Below, piece by piece: positions 18,684 to 27,604 of a DNA stretch of 54,328 bases (position 1 is the first letter of the stretch; every line of letters begins with the position of its first letter). The notes beneath the pieces are model-generated. The model made no database searches and was not told the origin of the DNA. It saw only the letters and a program-made list of their open reading frames with translations. The stretch covers positions 1-54,328 of the forward strand of contig CAYNJF010000016.1 of assembly GCA_964397555.1 (NCBI GenBank), written 5' to 3'. A program made the translations under genes and the position numbers. Origin of the DNA: CAYNJF01 sp964397555. Lineage in GTDB: Bacteria > Pseudomonadota > Gammaproteobacteria > Berkiellales > Berkiellaceae.

Positions 18684-19205
18684 CTAGGCGTCTTGATTCG
18701 CTTGTTCATGCATGGGCTGGCTAATCCTATCAGGGATGATGTTGCCCTCTAAGATCATGATGTGCTCGAGGGAGAATGGACCTTCTAAAAAGTCCAATTC
18801 ACCCAGTGAAATCACTTTATTACCCTCTACTTTGATTTCACCGAGCACATAAGATCGAGTACTCATCTGATTGTTCCCTCGTTCACACAAAACGGTGATT
18901 TTCTCTTGATTTGATTCAATGGCCTGATACGCAACAAACGACTCCTTTGAGGCTTGTTGCTTTGATGCCCAGACGTGTCGAACCCTTTGGTGCTCCCAAT
19001 CTACCTCCGCTTTGTGATAACTTTGGGGCTCAAACGATGCGCCACCTCCGAGTGGGACTAAATGAGAGACTCCGCGATGGTTTTGTTCAAACACTTGGCA
19101 AAGCTTTGCCGGATCAGCCGGCTTATCTTCAATCATTAAGGGTTGAGGAAATGCGAGGGCTTTCATGGAACACAAAAGGGGTGCAAGACAGAGTGCTCTT
19201 ATCAT
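18684..19205 (-). CDS. Small secreted protein coupled to the PlpD-like gene
   Basis: A 173-residue protein with an N-terminal signal peptide (MIRALCLAPLLCSMKALA, cleavage likely after residue 18), so probably periplasmic. I do not recognise the remainder, which looks beta-rich and has two cysteines (near residues 36 and 106). Its ATG overlaps the stop of the upstream patatin/beta-barrel gene (ATGA), so the two proteins are made together. It might be an accessory or chaperone-like partner of that protein, though this is only inferred from coupling. Confidence 0.75.
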   Translation of the reverse strand: MIRALCLAPLLCSMKALAFPQPLMIEDKPADPAKLCQVFEQNHRGVSHLVPLGGGASFEPQSYHKAEVDWEHQRVRHVWASKQQASKESFVAYQAIESNQEKITVLCERGNNQMSTRSYVLGEIKVEGNKVISLGELDFLEGPFSLEHIMILEGNIIPDRISQPMHEQANQDA

Positions 19206-21349
19206 TTGAAGGGTTTTCCCATAAACAACTGAAGTGCTTTTTTGGAGTCTTCGGTGACTCCATACCCTAAGTAGATGGGTCCAATTGGGGTCTCAAGCCC
19301 AATAAAGAGACTTCCACTGTTTTTGAACGAATGGTTAAATAGGTTGGTATCATCTTGCCAGGCGTTCCCAATTTCATAAGAGGCACCAGCATAAATAGGG
19401 AAATTAACGTTGGGAATAAGCTCAAACTTTGCAAGTTCGTAATAGTACAGCATACTCATTAAGGCTGCTTGTTGACCGCTGAGTTGATCTTCGGCTAGGC
19501 CAGAGAGACGAAACAGACCACCTAGATTAAACTGAGACTCAAAGGGTGCCACCCCTTTGGTCGTACTGTCGTAGTTTCCTGAGATGAGAAAGTTATGCTT
19601 TTTGTTTTGATTGGAAAAGGCCTGCACCCAAGTTGCGGTGAATTGATCAAAGGTATTATCCCCGCCTAAGCTATTTCTGTTCCAAAGATATCGGGTCTCT
19701 AAAAGCGTACCGTTATGAGGGAAGAAGGAGTTATCGAGGGTGTCGATTTCAAAGGCGACAAACAAAGCCCCTTGTTTAAAGTTCTCCTCAAACGGTGGGA
19801 TACCAATGAGTGCACGCTCTGAGCCTGCGACATGTCGATATCCAACTTCGATGCGACCCCACTCATTAAAGTTACGGCCAAACGCAAATTGACTAGTAAA
19901 GGATTCTCGGCGCAAGCGAGCTACTTCGCTGTGATCAACAAAAAAGCTAACCGGGGCTCTTTCGTATCGAAAATTGGGCGCGATAAACCAGGCTAAATCA
20001 GTGGTTAAAGGTTGATACCATTCGCCAATAATCCCAGGGCTATCACCAATAAACCCGACAAATCGCAGCTCGCCCGCCAAACGGTTAATCATGACATTGG
20101 TGACCCCCAGCCCTAGAAGAAAGGAGCTGTTGCCATCAAAATCACTGGCCGTTCGAAGGGCGGCCTGTATAAACCTTGGCCCCCAACGTTTATCTCTTGG
20201 GTTGACATAAATACCATGCTCGTCAAGCCCGTAGGTAATTGATTCAAATAAACGTAACCCATAGAGACGTTTTATGGACACATCAAAGTCAAGTTCATTG
20301 ATGGTATCACCAACACTAGGCAGGTAGTGTTCAATCACTTTTGGATGAAGGCCGGTTTTACCACCGATGATTAAATCATCAACATCAATTTGTTTGTACG
20401 GGATAGTCCCTGTTCGATTCGGCTTCGAGGTCCCAAGATGCTTCAAGGCCGCTCGCCCGCTCTCATACCCCGACTGAATGGTCTCGATGAGGCGATCAAA
20501 GTCGGCAGTTGAAATCCCCTTTAGGTTAGGTTGAATGATCACATCCTGGCTGGACAACAGCTCTAAACTATCACCTGTGTTGTCATGAATTTGAATATTG
20601 ACCATTTGATCGAGCACATCGGCGGCCGATTTGATTTTCTCTTTGGGGGTTTTAGGTGATCCGACGTCCACCACAATCACCATGTCTGTCCCAGAGTCTT
20701 TGGCGATGGCAACCGGCAGATTAGCCACTGAGCCACCATCAACTAAATAGGTATCTTCGTATTCAACAGGGCTAAACACGCCTGGCACCGCCATTGAGGC
20801 AAACATGGCCAGAGCCAAGTCGCCAGAATCGATGATGACTTGCCCTCCTCGAGTCAAATCAGTTGTCACCGCTCGAAAGCGTATGGGTAAGTCATCAAAG
20901 CTATTGAGGGGCTCTTGGTGGATGGTAAATCGTTTAAAGGCTTGATAAAGGCGTTGGCCCTGAACAATGCCTAAGGGAAATTGAATGCTCCCTTCTTTAA
21001 ATCCTATAAATTTTTGGATGAAAAAGATGTCATCATCTCGCTTTCTTCGATAATAAAGATGATCCCTATCAATTTCATTGGTGAGAATCTCTTCCCAGGG
21101 CGCCCCTGTGGCCAATTGTTCTATCTGAGAGGAGGAATAGCCTGATGCGTACAGACCACCAACAACCGCGCCCATGCTCGTACCGCTGATGAAATCAATG
21201 TCGATGCCTAATTCATCGATGGCTTTGAGTACGCCAATTTGCGCCCCTGCTTTGGCACCACCACCACTTAAGACCAGAGCAATAGTAGGTTGTTCGGCAT
21301 AAGCCAGAGAACAGAACAATACACTTAAAGCACAAATTAGTTTTCTCAT
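19202..21349 (-). CDS. Patatin-like phospholipase with C-terminal beta-barrel (PlpD-like, type Vd)
   Basis: A 715-residue outer-membrane/secreted lipase. Residues 1-18 are a signal peptide (ending LAYA). The patatin domain follows: oxyanion GGGAK near 29-33, nucleophile elbow GTSMG at 56-60 (Ser58), and the catalytic Asp in DGG near 204-206. After about residue 310 comes a POTRA-like segment (GLHPKVIEHYLPSVGDTINE) and then a BamA-type 16-strand barrel-like region to the end. This is the architecture of PlpD and FplA. Whether the lipase part is released or stays on the surface is unknown. The small secreted protein downstream is coupled to it. Confidence 0.93.
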   Translation of the reverse strand: MRKLICALSVLFCSLAYAEQPTIALVLSGGGAKAGAQIGVLKAIDELGIDIDFISGTSMGAVVGGLYASGYSSSQIEQLATGAPWEEILTNEIDRDHLYYRRKRDDDIFFIQKFIGFKEGSIQFPLGIVQGQRLYQAFKRFTIHQEPLNSFDDLPIRFRAVTTDLTRGGQVIIDSGDLALAMFASMAVPGVFSPVEYEDTYLVDGGSVANLPVAIAKDSGTDMVIVVDVGSPKTPKEKIKSAADVLDQMVNIQIHDNTGDSLELLSSQDVIIQPNLKGISTADFDRLIETIQSGYESGRAALKHLGTSKPNRTGTIPYKQIDVDDLIIGGKTGLHPKVIEHYLPSVGDTINELDFDVSIKRLYGLRLFESITYGLDEHGIYVNPRDKRWGPRFIQAALRTASDFDGNSSFLLGLGVTNVMINRLAGELRFVGFIGDSPGIIGEWYQPLTTDLAWFIAPNFRYERAPVSFFVDHSEVARLRRESFTSQFAFGRNFNEWGRIEVGYRHVAGSERALIGIPPFEENFKQGALFVAFEIDTLDNSFFPHNGTLLETRYLWNRNSLGGDNTFDQFTATWVQAFSNQNKKHNFLISGNYDSTTKGVAPFESQFNLGGLFRLSGLAEDQLSGQQAALMSMLYYYELAKFELIPNVNFPIYAGASYEIGNAWQDDTNLFNHSFKNSGSLFIGLETPIGPIYLGYGVTEDSKKALQLFMGKPFK

Positions 21350-21401
21350 AGGATCAGCGCAGCATCGAAAAGAACGATACTAGCTGAAACGAGATCGAAG
21401 G

Positions 21402-22181
21402 TTAAGTTTTTTTCGCGTAACTTTCCATTGTTGCGTTCGCACAATCTTCGCTGGCATCCGTTGAAGAAATGGGCTTCTCTTTATTAAGTTTGATTGCCAG
21501 ATGCATGCCATCGCTTAGCTCAAGAGGCGCACTTGCGTAGTTGGGGTGATGGTTCAGATATTTTAAATAGTCTTTCATTTCTTTTTTGAATAAATGAACA
21601 TCATCGGTAAGAATGATGCATCCCGCATTGAGTTTTGGTTCTAACGCTTTAAGGACCTTTAGATTTAAGGCCGGTGGCCCATCCATAAACACCATGTCCA
21701 AATTGCCAGGGTGTTCTTCGATGGTCGTAAACACATCACCGCAAACCACTCGCCCTCGATGGGCAAGCTCGCATTGTTTTAATACTTGGTTGGCCGCCTT
21801 GGCTTTGGCGTCAATCAACTCTGAGCTTATCAATTGACCAGCTTTTAAAGTGGCTAACGCCTGGGTCATGTAAAGAGCGCTGATCCCAAAAGAGCCACCA
21901 AATTCGAAGATATTTTGAGGTTGTTTAGAGAGAACAACGCTGTATAAGAATTTACCCTGACAGGGATCGATACTCAGATATTTATCAGAGAATTTATCCC
22001 AATTAAATTGGACTTTGCGAAAGGTTGCTCGCCGCCAGGCATAGTGGAGCATAAATGGCACAAGCGTCTTAACCTGGGCTTTTGAACTGATATGAAGCTG
22101 TTGTACTGTTGACCAGTGCTGACCAAACAAATCGCTGTGATCGCTGTTGTCTTGATAGTGCTTAAAGAGTTTTGTGGCCAT
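21402..22181 (-). CDS. Class I SAM-dependent O-methyltransferase-like protein
   Basis: A 259-residue Rossmann methyltransferase. Motif I is NIFEFGGSFGISALYM near residue 91; the acidic residue of strand beta 2 is in LISSELI; DMVFMDGPP near 160 corresponds to the substrate- or metal-side motif; and GCIILTDDVHLF near 186 resembles the methyltransferase_24/O-methyltransferase fold. The N-terminal 70 residues are helical and may form a substrate cap. The C-terminal 25 residues are low-complexity. The substrate is unknown. The gene lies 53 bp upstream of the patatin gene on the same strand, so cotranscription is possible. Confidence 0.85.
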   Translation of the reverse strand: MATKLFKHYQDNSDHSDLFGQHWSTVQQLHISSKAQVKTLVPFMLHYAWRRATFRKVQFNWDKFSDKYLSIDPCQGKFLYSVVLSKQPQNIFEFGGSFGISALYMTQALATLKAGQLISSELIDAKAKAANQVLKQCELAHRGRVVCGDVFTTIEEHPGNLDMVFMDGPPALNLKVLKALEPKLNAGCIILTDDVHLFKKEMKDYLKYLNHHPNYASAPLELSDGMHLAIKLNKEKPISSTDASEDCANATMESYAKKT

Positions 22182-22309
22182 TTTGTCTACCCTGAATGCT
22201 CTTATGGTAATTTTACACGATCTTGAAAGAGGCGTATGTGCACTCGCATCAAAAGCCTTTGTAGTGTATCTTCATAAAAAAGACTTCTCAGTCATGAGCG
22301 GAGGTGATT

Positions 22310-22924
22310 TTGGTTCGCATACTTGTAGGCATAAGCCTTTGCCTCTCAATAGGCTTGGCCCAAGCAAACTCTTATCTGAATGATTTGTTGAATGAGCAGT
22401 TTGAGGAAATAAATCGTCAGTTTGAAAGAATTGAAAAGTACAGCCATGAAAGCACCATGCTTAGCATTGACTGTGAATCTGAGCCTTTGTGCATGTTTGA
22501 TGAAATTGAAGCGCGCGCCAATGACACAGACAACCCTAATCAAGATTTTTGGCAAGGGTTAAAAGAGCATCTACCAGAGCGCAAAGTCATTGAACAAATC
22601 TCAACACAATGCGACATTGAGCCGATTCGAGAAGTTAGAATCAAGGCAACCCAATGTTTAAGTCTGAGCTCGCATGTCATCAAAAGAGACATCATGCAAG
22701 CGACCTTGTTATCGGGCAACTGCGTTCACACAACGATGCTTGAGTTGGCCGAAGAAGACAACCTGTTCGCCTTGAGAATGATTGCTCAATACGATAAATC
22801 CCAAGATTGGGAATCACGACTTGAGCAAAGAAAAGATGATCCAGACTACCAAACCGTTGCAAAATGCACCAACATTCTGCAAGGACCTGTTTTTCTTGGA
22901 GGCCATCAACCCTTTACCCCCTAA
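22310..22924 (+). CDS. Secreted protein of unknown function, TTG start
   Basis: About 204 residues, with a clear signal peptide (residues 2-19, VRILVGISLCLSIGLAQA) and six cysteines in the mature part, suggesting a disulphide-stabilised periplasmic or exported protein. I do not recognise a family. The start is notable: a GGAGGTGAT that matches the full anti-Shine-Dalgarno sequence lies at 22300-22308, so the TTG at 22310 is well placed, while the in-frame GTG at 22304 lies within the ribosome-binding site. The gene ends exactly where the convergent SDR gene ends; a small CCCCT/AGGGG hairpin spans both stops. Confidence 0.75.
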   Translation: MVRILVGISLCLSIGLAQANSYLNDLLNEQFEEINRQFERIEKYSHESTMLSIDCESEPLCMFDEIEARANDTDNPNQDFWQGLKEHLPERKVIEQISTQCDIEPIREVRIKATQCLSLSSHVIKRDIMQATLLSGNCVHTTMLELAEEDNLFALRMIAQYDKSQDWESRLEQRKDDPDYQTVAKCTNILQGPVFLGGHQPFTP

Positions 22925-23695
22925 CTACCAGGGGATGTCCGTATTGTCCCAGTGCTTAAACGAACCGGTGTTTTGGACATTAGCTTGGGCGATGACCTCC
23001 ATGATATGAGTGGCGGTTTCATGATCTTCAAATATCTGATGCTTTATATGGGCACTAAAGGGTTTGGATAGAGCCGTATGGGTGGTTCCTGGGTGTATGC
23101 TAAGCACGCAGGTTTTAAGCTGATTCTGCTTGTACTCGATGGCAATGTTTTTCATGAACATATTGAGCGCGGTTTTTGATGCGCGATATCCATACCAGCC
23201 TCCCAGTTTATTATCGCCAATACTGCCTACTCTGGCAGAAAGCGTGGCAAAAACCCCCACTGATTTAGTAGAAAACAGTGGCTTTAGGTGCTTTGCTAAC
23301 AAGACGCTTACAATGCTGTTGGTTTTAAAATACTCAAGCAAACTATCCAGGTGAATGTCTTTGAGGGATTTTTCGGGCATTTGATTAGCCGTGTGCAAAA
23401 AACCGACGCAATTGATCACCAAATCCAAAGGATGATCGCCCAACGTGGCTTTCATAAGCTGACTCATCGTAGAAATTGCCTCTTCGTTGGTCGGATCCAT
23501 GTTGGAAATAGTTAAGCGGGACTCATGCTTACAAAGCTCAATCAAGGGGGCGGCCCGCTCTTTATTATGATAGGTTACAAACACATTGGATTGGGTGGAG
23601 TTAAGAAGATGCTTTACTAGGGCCAAACCAATCCCATGGCCACCTCCGATGATCAGAGCATTTTGGGTTGACGGATAATCAAAAGTATCGCTCAT
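22925..23695 (-). CDS. Short-chain dehydrogenase/reductase (SDR)
   Basis: A NAD(P)-dependent oxidoreductase of the classical SDR fold. The cofactor motif ALIIGGGHGIGLALVKHLL is at residues about 12-30; the NCVG equivalent of NNAG is near residue 93; the active site has Ser in ATLSARVG and YGYRASKTA (Tyr-x3-Lys) near residue 165. The C-terminal SIHPGTTHT is typical of the CsgA-like subgroup. The start at 23695 (MSDTFDYPS) follows GGGGAG by eight bases; an upstream in-frame start is less likely. The gene is divergent from the photolyase with an 89-bp shared upstream region. Confidence 0.92.
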   Translation of the reverse strand: MSDTFDYPSTQNALIIGGGHGIGLALVKHLLNSTQSNVFVTYHNKERAAPLIELCKHESRLTISNMDPTNEEAISTMSQLMKATLGDHPLDLVINCVGFLHTANQMPEKSLKDIHLDSLLEYFKTNSIVSVLLAKHLKPLFSTKSVGVFATLSARVGSIGDNKLGGWYGYRASKTALNMFMKNIAIEYKQNQLKTCVLSIHPGTTHTALSKPFSAHIKHQIFEDHETATHIMEVIAQANVQNTGSFKHWDNTDIPW

Positions 23696-23784
23696 GTAAT
23701 GACTCCCCTGTCCATGATTTTTATCGTTTGCTACAATATGTTGTGTTTGTATCACTATACCAGAACTAAAGCTAAGAGGTCACA

Positions 23785-25203
23785 ATGACACAACCCTCAT
23801 CAATCATGTGGTTTAGACAGGATTTACGATTAGCGGATAACCCAGCTTTGACGCATGCCATCAAACAAGGTGAAGTGTTAGCAGTCTACATCGATGATGA
23901 TACAAATCCTGGTGATTTTGAGATGGGTGCGGTTACCAAGTGGTGGCTTCATCATTCACTCAAAGCGCTTGATGAAAGTTTGGATGGAAAGCTGAATATC
24001 TATCAAGGTGACCCTCTTGAGACACTTAAAGCCTTAGTTCAACAATTTGGGGTAACCCATCTTTCTTGGAATCGGATGTACGAGGCCTGGGCCATTGAGC
24101 GAGACAAGGCCATTAAGCTTCACTTTCAAGAGGGAGGCATAGAGGTTGAGACCTTTAATGGATCGCTTTTGTGGGAGCCTTGGGACGTTTTAAAAAAGGA
24201 TGGCACGCCGTACCGAGTGTTTACGCCCTTTTATCGCAAGGGGTGTCTGAGCGCAAAACCACCACGCATGCCTTTGGGTAAACCGAAAAAATTAGTGGCT
24301 CACGGCGATCCTAAGTCCATAGCAATTGATGAATTAAATCTCTTACCGTCTCATCCCTGGCATCACAAACTTGAGCCTTACTGGAAGATTGGTGAGCAAG
24401 CAGCCAAGAAAAAAATGCAAAGTTATCTTAAGGCCAAGGTTGATCAGTACAAAAAAGCCCGAGACTTCCCAGGCATGGAAGCCACGTCAAGTTTATCGCC
24501 GCATCTTCATTTTGGTGAGGTCTCTCCAAATCAAGTCTGGTATGGCGCCAAAGATGGTGAATGGAGTGATGGGCGCGATGTCTTTTGTTCAGAGCTTGGC
24601 TGGCGTGAATTTTCCTATTCGTTATTGTTCTATAACCCTAAGTTACCCACCGACAATCTCATGGAGAAATTCAATGACTTCCCATGGAAACAAAATAAGA
24701 AGTTTTTAAAGGCCTGGCAATTTGGGAATACGGGGATCCCCATTGTAGACGCTGGGATGAGGCAACTGTATGAAACAGGCCATATGCATAACCGTCTACG
24801 TATGATTGTAGGATCTTTTCTTGTGAAAAACTTACTGCTTCATTGGCATCACGGGGAACGTTGGTTTTGGGATTGTCTGGTTGATGCTGACATGGCAGCC
24901 AACAGCGCATCATGGCAATGGGTAGCAGGCTGCGGAGCGGATGCATCCCCCTATTTTCGAGTCTTTAATCCCACGCTCCAGGGTGAAAAATTTGATCCAA
25001 ACGGAGAATTTACGAAAAAGTTTGTCCCTGAGCTTAAAGACTTGCCGAAAAAGTATCTGTTTTGCCCTTGGGAAGCGCCCGATGTGATATTAAAAGAAGC
25101 CGGAGTTACGCTTGGCAAGACGTATCCAAAACCGATTGTCGATCTAAAAGCCTCCAGATTGGAAGCCTTAAGCGCCTACGAGACCATAAAGTCCAGCTCC
25201 TAA
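23785..25203 (+). CDS. phrB: Class I deoxyribodipyrimidine photolyase
   Basis: Repairs cyclobutane pyrimidine dimers in double-stranded DNA using FADH- and blue light. The N-terminal antenna-domain motif MWFRQDLRLADNPAL opens the protein. FAD-binding elements include LSPHLHFGEVSPNQVW near residue 235, WREFSYSLLFY near 275, and the block from HNRLRMIVGSFLVK near 333 through DADMAANSASWQWVAGCG near 372. The length of 472 residues equals the E. coli enzyme. With the crt operon and the DASH cryptochrome it points to an organism exposed to light. Downstream there is only a weak CCAGCT/AGCTGG hairpin at 25193-25213. Confidence 0.95.
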   Translation: MTQPSSIMWFRQDLRLADNPALTHAIKQGEVLAVYIDDDTNPGDFEMGAVTKWWLHHSLKALDESLDGKLNIYQGDPLETLKALVQQFGVTHLSWNRMYEAWAIERDKAIKLHFQEGGIEVETFNGSLLWEPWDVLKKDGTPYRVFTPFYRKGCLSAKPPRMPLGKPKKLVAHGDPKSIAIDELNLLPSHPWHHKLEPYWKIGEQAAKKKMQSYLKAKVDQYKKARDFPGMEATSSLSPHLHFGEVSPNQVWYGAKDGEWSDGRDVFCSELGWREFSYSLLFYNPKLPTDNLMEKFNDFPWKQNKKFLKAWQFGNTGIPIVDAGMRQLYETGHMHNRLRMIVGSFLVKNLLLHWHHGERWFWDCLVDADMAANSASWQWVAGCGADASPYFRVFNPTLQGEKFDPNGEFTKKFVPELKDLPKKYLFCPWEAPDVILKEAGVTLGKTYPKPIVDLKASRLEALSAYETIKSSS

Positions 25204-25275
25204 GTTTAGCTGGCCTTCTAAAGGTTTACGTGCAATGATAACTCAACCATAACTTATTATCGTACATTTTTTCTA

Positions 25276-26250
25276 ATGCCTAAACATATACTTTTATTCT
25301 GCAAACCTTCAGAAGACCTGAGCGCCATTGCTGGTGATAGTGAATTTGAAAGAAAGTATAAATTGTATGGGACACTTCGCCTATCATCGTTGCAGTTTTA
25401 TTATTTAATGGCAGTCTACTACGGGGCCCCCATTGAGATCATCGATAGATTTCAAGGATTTACTGAGATACAGTCAGAATCATCACAACCACCCTCGTTT
25501 CATGGGCAACCGCTTCCGAAGTGGCTTGAGATCCCTTATGAACGCGGTGATAGCTTTCCTGTGCTTACCTATTTTGCCGCCATCATGGAGGCTATCTCGG
25601 AAAAAGAAGATCAAAACACGCCTTTTTTATATGGTCTTCCCATCGATTGGTCAGATGTCGAATGTAAACGCGACATCATAGTAAATGTTGGCATAATAAA
25701 AAGAATCCTTGCCACTGATTATTGGCAAGCCGCCGTATCAACTTTAAACCAAGTGATATTAGAACATTCAATCATTTTATGGAGCAAGACTTGCCTGACC
25801 GAACAATCATTCGATGCTGTGGTTATGCAAACAGACATGAACATGACCGACAACTTCGATCATCGATTATTTGAGTTTGCAAAAAGAGTTTACCCTCAGA
25901 TGCAATTAATCGGATATCATCCACAAGCGGACCACCCATCCTTAACAGAACTGCTTGAAGTTCACCCTGCTTCTCATGGTTGTTTTTCACAGCCACTTAA
26001 ATTGGGTTCCCCATTCGAAGTTTGGGAATACCCAAGACTGCACCCTCTCGATAGACTTTTTGAAGAAATTGAGATATACGAATTGCTCGAGAAACTAAGG
26101 CAAAGGCAAACAGGGACCATTACTTTCAGACGCACTCTAATGGATAACCCCGCCGCGACAGAACAAGAACAGAGCCGTCCAAAGCTTAGCCGAGCCAGTA
26201 ATTATCATTCTGGACAAGCAAATACGAAAAACAAACCCAAAATAAGCTAA
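25276..26250 (+). CDS. Uncharacterised protein with degenerate receiver-like fold (first of three)
   Basis: A 324-residue protein I cannot assign to a family. It begins with a beta strand (HILLFCKP). The region from about residue 185 to 245 looks like the second half of a response-regulator receiver: FDAVVMQTDMNM places an Asp at the phosphoacceptor position, and a P-x-MQLIGYHP strand follows, ending in CFSQPL where receivers have K-P. The next gene shows the same layout, including a hydrophobic Y-x-GA-motif near residue 55 (MAVYYGAP here, LAFYFGAR in the neighbour). The C-terminal 50 residues are polar and probably disordered. There is no ribosome-binding site and no output domain. A cytosolic regulator or a secreted effector are both possible. 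Confidence 0.7.
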   Translation: MPKHILLFCKPSEDLSAIAGDSEFERKYKLYGTLRLSSLQFYYLMAVYYGAPIEIIDRFQGFTEIQSESSQPPSFHGQPLPKWLEIPYERGDSFPVLTYFAAIMEAISEKEDQNTPFLYGLPIDWSDVECKRDIIVNVGIIKRILATDYWQAAVSTLNQVILEHSIILWSKTCLTEQSFDAVVMQTDMNMTDNFDHRLFEFAKRVYPQMQLIGYHPQADHPSLTELLEVHPASHGCFSQPLKLGSPFEVWEYPRLHPLDRLFEEIEIYELLEKLRQRQTGTITFRRTLMDNPAATEQEQSRPKLSRASNYHSGQANTKNKPKIS

Positions 26251-26337
26251 CCAACTTTCATAATTAGGAGTTAGTTATTGCTCTTGGGTTTTACTTAATC
26301 TAACCTACTCGATTACTTGATGAAAATATTTGTTTAG

Positions 26338-27573
26338 ATGACTCAATATAAGGCAGGACTTTTACTCACTGACACCCCTGGGGTGAAAGGGTACCTAAAA
26401 GAAAATGCGAGTAGCCTTGGTGTACGCAAAGTCGTAGGAATGATTGACTTAACAGAACTGCATGTAAATATAGCCTTGGCTTTTTACTTTGGTGCAAGAT
26501 ATGTAGATTTTTTTCACATGCCTAAATGTGAGATTCAAACCACATTAGATGCCATAGCGCTAGTGCGTACGCCAGATATGATGTATTCAGAAGAACCAGC
26601 CTTAGTGGCTCATAGTTTTTCAGCCAAAGCACGTGAAGTCGATAAAATTTATAACGGAATCAAATCCTGCATGAATCATGACAGAACAAAGCTTCAACAA
26701 TTTCGCGAGCTTGTCACATGGCACGAGGTAAAAACACCGCTCAAGTTGAGCGAAGCTTTACAGCGTATTAGGGCAAGTATTGGACAACAAGAGTGGTACG
26801 ATGCCATCTTTGCTTTAAATAAATACTTGTTTAAAGCATCAATTCATAAGGCTAGAGGTCACTTAAAAAATGCCGCTATGCTTACTTTGGCCTATATCTA
26901 TGTGCAGACGGATTTGTGCTTAAATGGTGGTTATGATGATAGGATTTTCAAATATCTAAAAAACGAAGTTCCTGAGATTGAAATCATTGGTTTTAGCGTT
27001 GAAAATGATGCGCCTGAATTGTTGGCCTTTCGTCAAGCCAACCCATTGAGCAAATCGTTTTCCTACGTCGATAACACGCAAATAGGTTGCAAAACTCAAA
27101 GAAACATTGAGTTTCACCCCCCTACGTTACCAAAACAAGATGCATTACGCTCACAACCACTTCCAAGCCCTGAGGTAGACATTACAGTTCCTCAAGGGGC
27201 TAAAAGAGTCAGGCCTTGCCAAGACCAAAGGCATGTCGAGCTTTCCTTAGCCCCCAAGGATAAAGGCAAAGAGGAAGTGGAGTCATACTCAGATGAGGAC
27301 GATTGTGTTGCGCCCATGTTACAAGGAAGGAGTTTGGAGTTAAGCTCGCCCGAATCACTGATTCAACCTATGAACCAACTAGGGGTACAAGAGGCAGGAC
27401 CATCGTCTAGTAAGAAGAGTCCCGAGTTCTTAACCTCATTTAAGCCTCAAGATAGCAAGCAGATAGTTAAAGGTAAGCAAGAAGTAGAGTCGTTATTAGA
27501 TGCTGATACCTTAATGTCAACGCAAAATCCATTCACTAGAGCAATCAGAGACAAAAAGCCGCGATTAGCCTAG
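26338..27573 (+). CDS. Uncharacterised receiver-like protein (second of three) with disordered tail
   Basis: A 411-residue protein that looks like a divergent paralogue of the gene before it. Shared features are an opening hydrophobic strand (AGLLLTD), the LAFYFGAR helix near residue 50, a helix resembling the neighbour's (KYLFKASI), and the run IYVQTDLCL, DRIFKYL, PEIEIIGFSVENDAPEL that mirrors the neighbour segment by segment. Asp is kept at the phosphoacceptor-like position; the terminal Lys is replaced. From residue about 255 to the end the protein is rich in Pro, Ser, Gln, Lys and Glu and looks disordered. The third gene starts 31 bp downstream behind an AGGA, so those two are cotranscribed. 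Function is unknown. Confidence 0.7.
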   Translation: MTQYKAGLLLTDTPGVKGYLKENASSLGVRKVVGMIDLTELHVNIALAFYFGARYVDFFHMPKCEIQTTLDAIALVRTPDMMYSEEPALVAHSFSAKAREVDKIYNGIKSCMNHDRTKLQQFRELVTWHEVKTPLKLSEALQRIRASIGQQEWYDAIFALNKYLFKASIHKARGHLKNAAMLTLAYIYVQTDLCLNGGYDDRIFKYLKNEVPEIEIIGFSVENDAPELLAFRQANPLSKSFSYVDNTQIGCKTQRNIEFHPPTLPKQDALRSQPLPSPEVDITVPQGAKRVRPCQDQRHVELSLAPKDKGKEEVESYSDEDDCVAPMLQGRSLELSSPESLIQPMNQLGVQEAGPSSSKKSPEFLTSFKPQDSKQIVKGKQEVESLLDADTLMSTQNPFTRAIRDKKPRLA

Positions 27574-27604
27574 ACTATAAACCAATAAAGATTCAGGAAT
27601 ATTT

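Noticed and set aside
25193..25213. CCAGCT/AGCTGG hairpin at the photolyase stop, considered as a terminator
   Set aside because: The stem has only six base pairs and no T-run follows.
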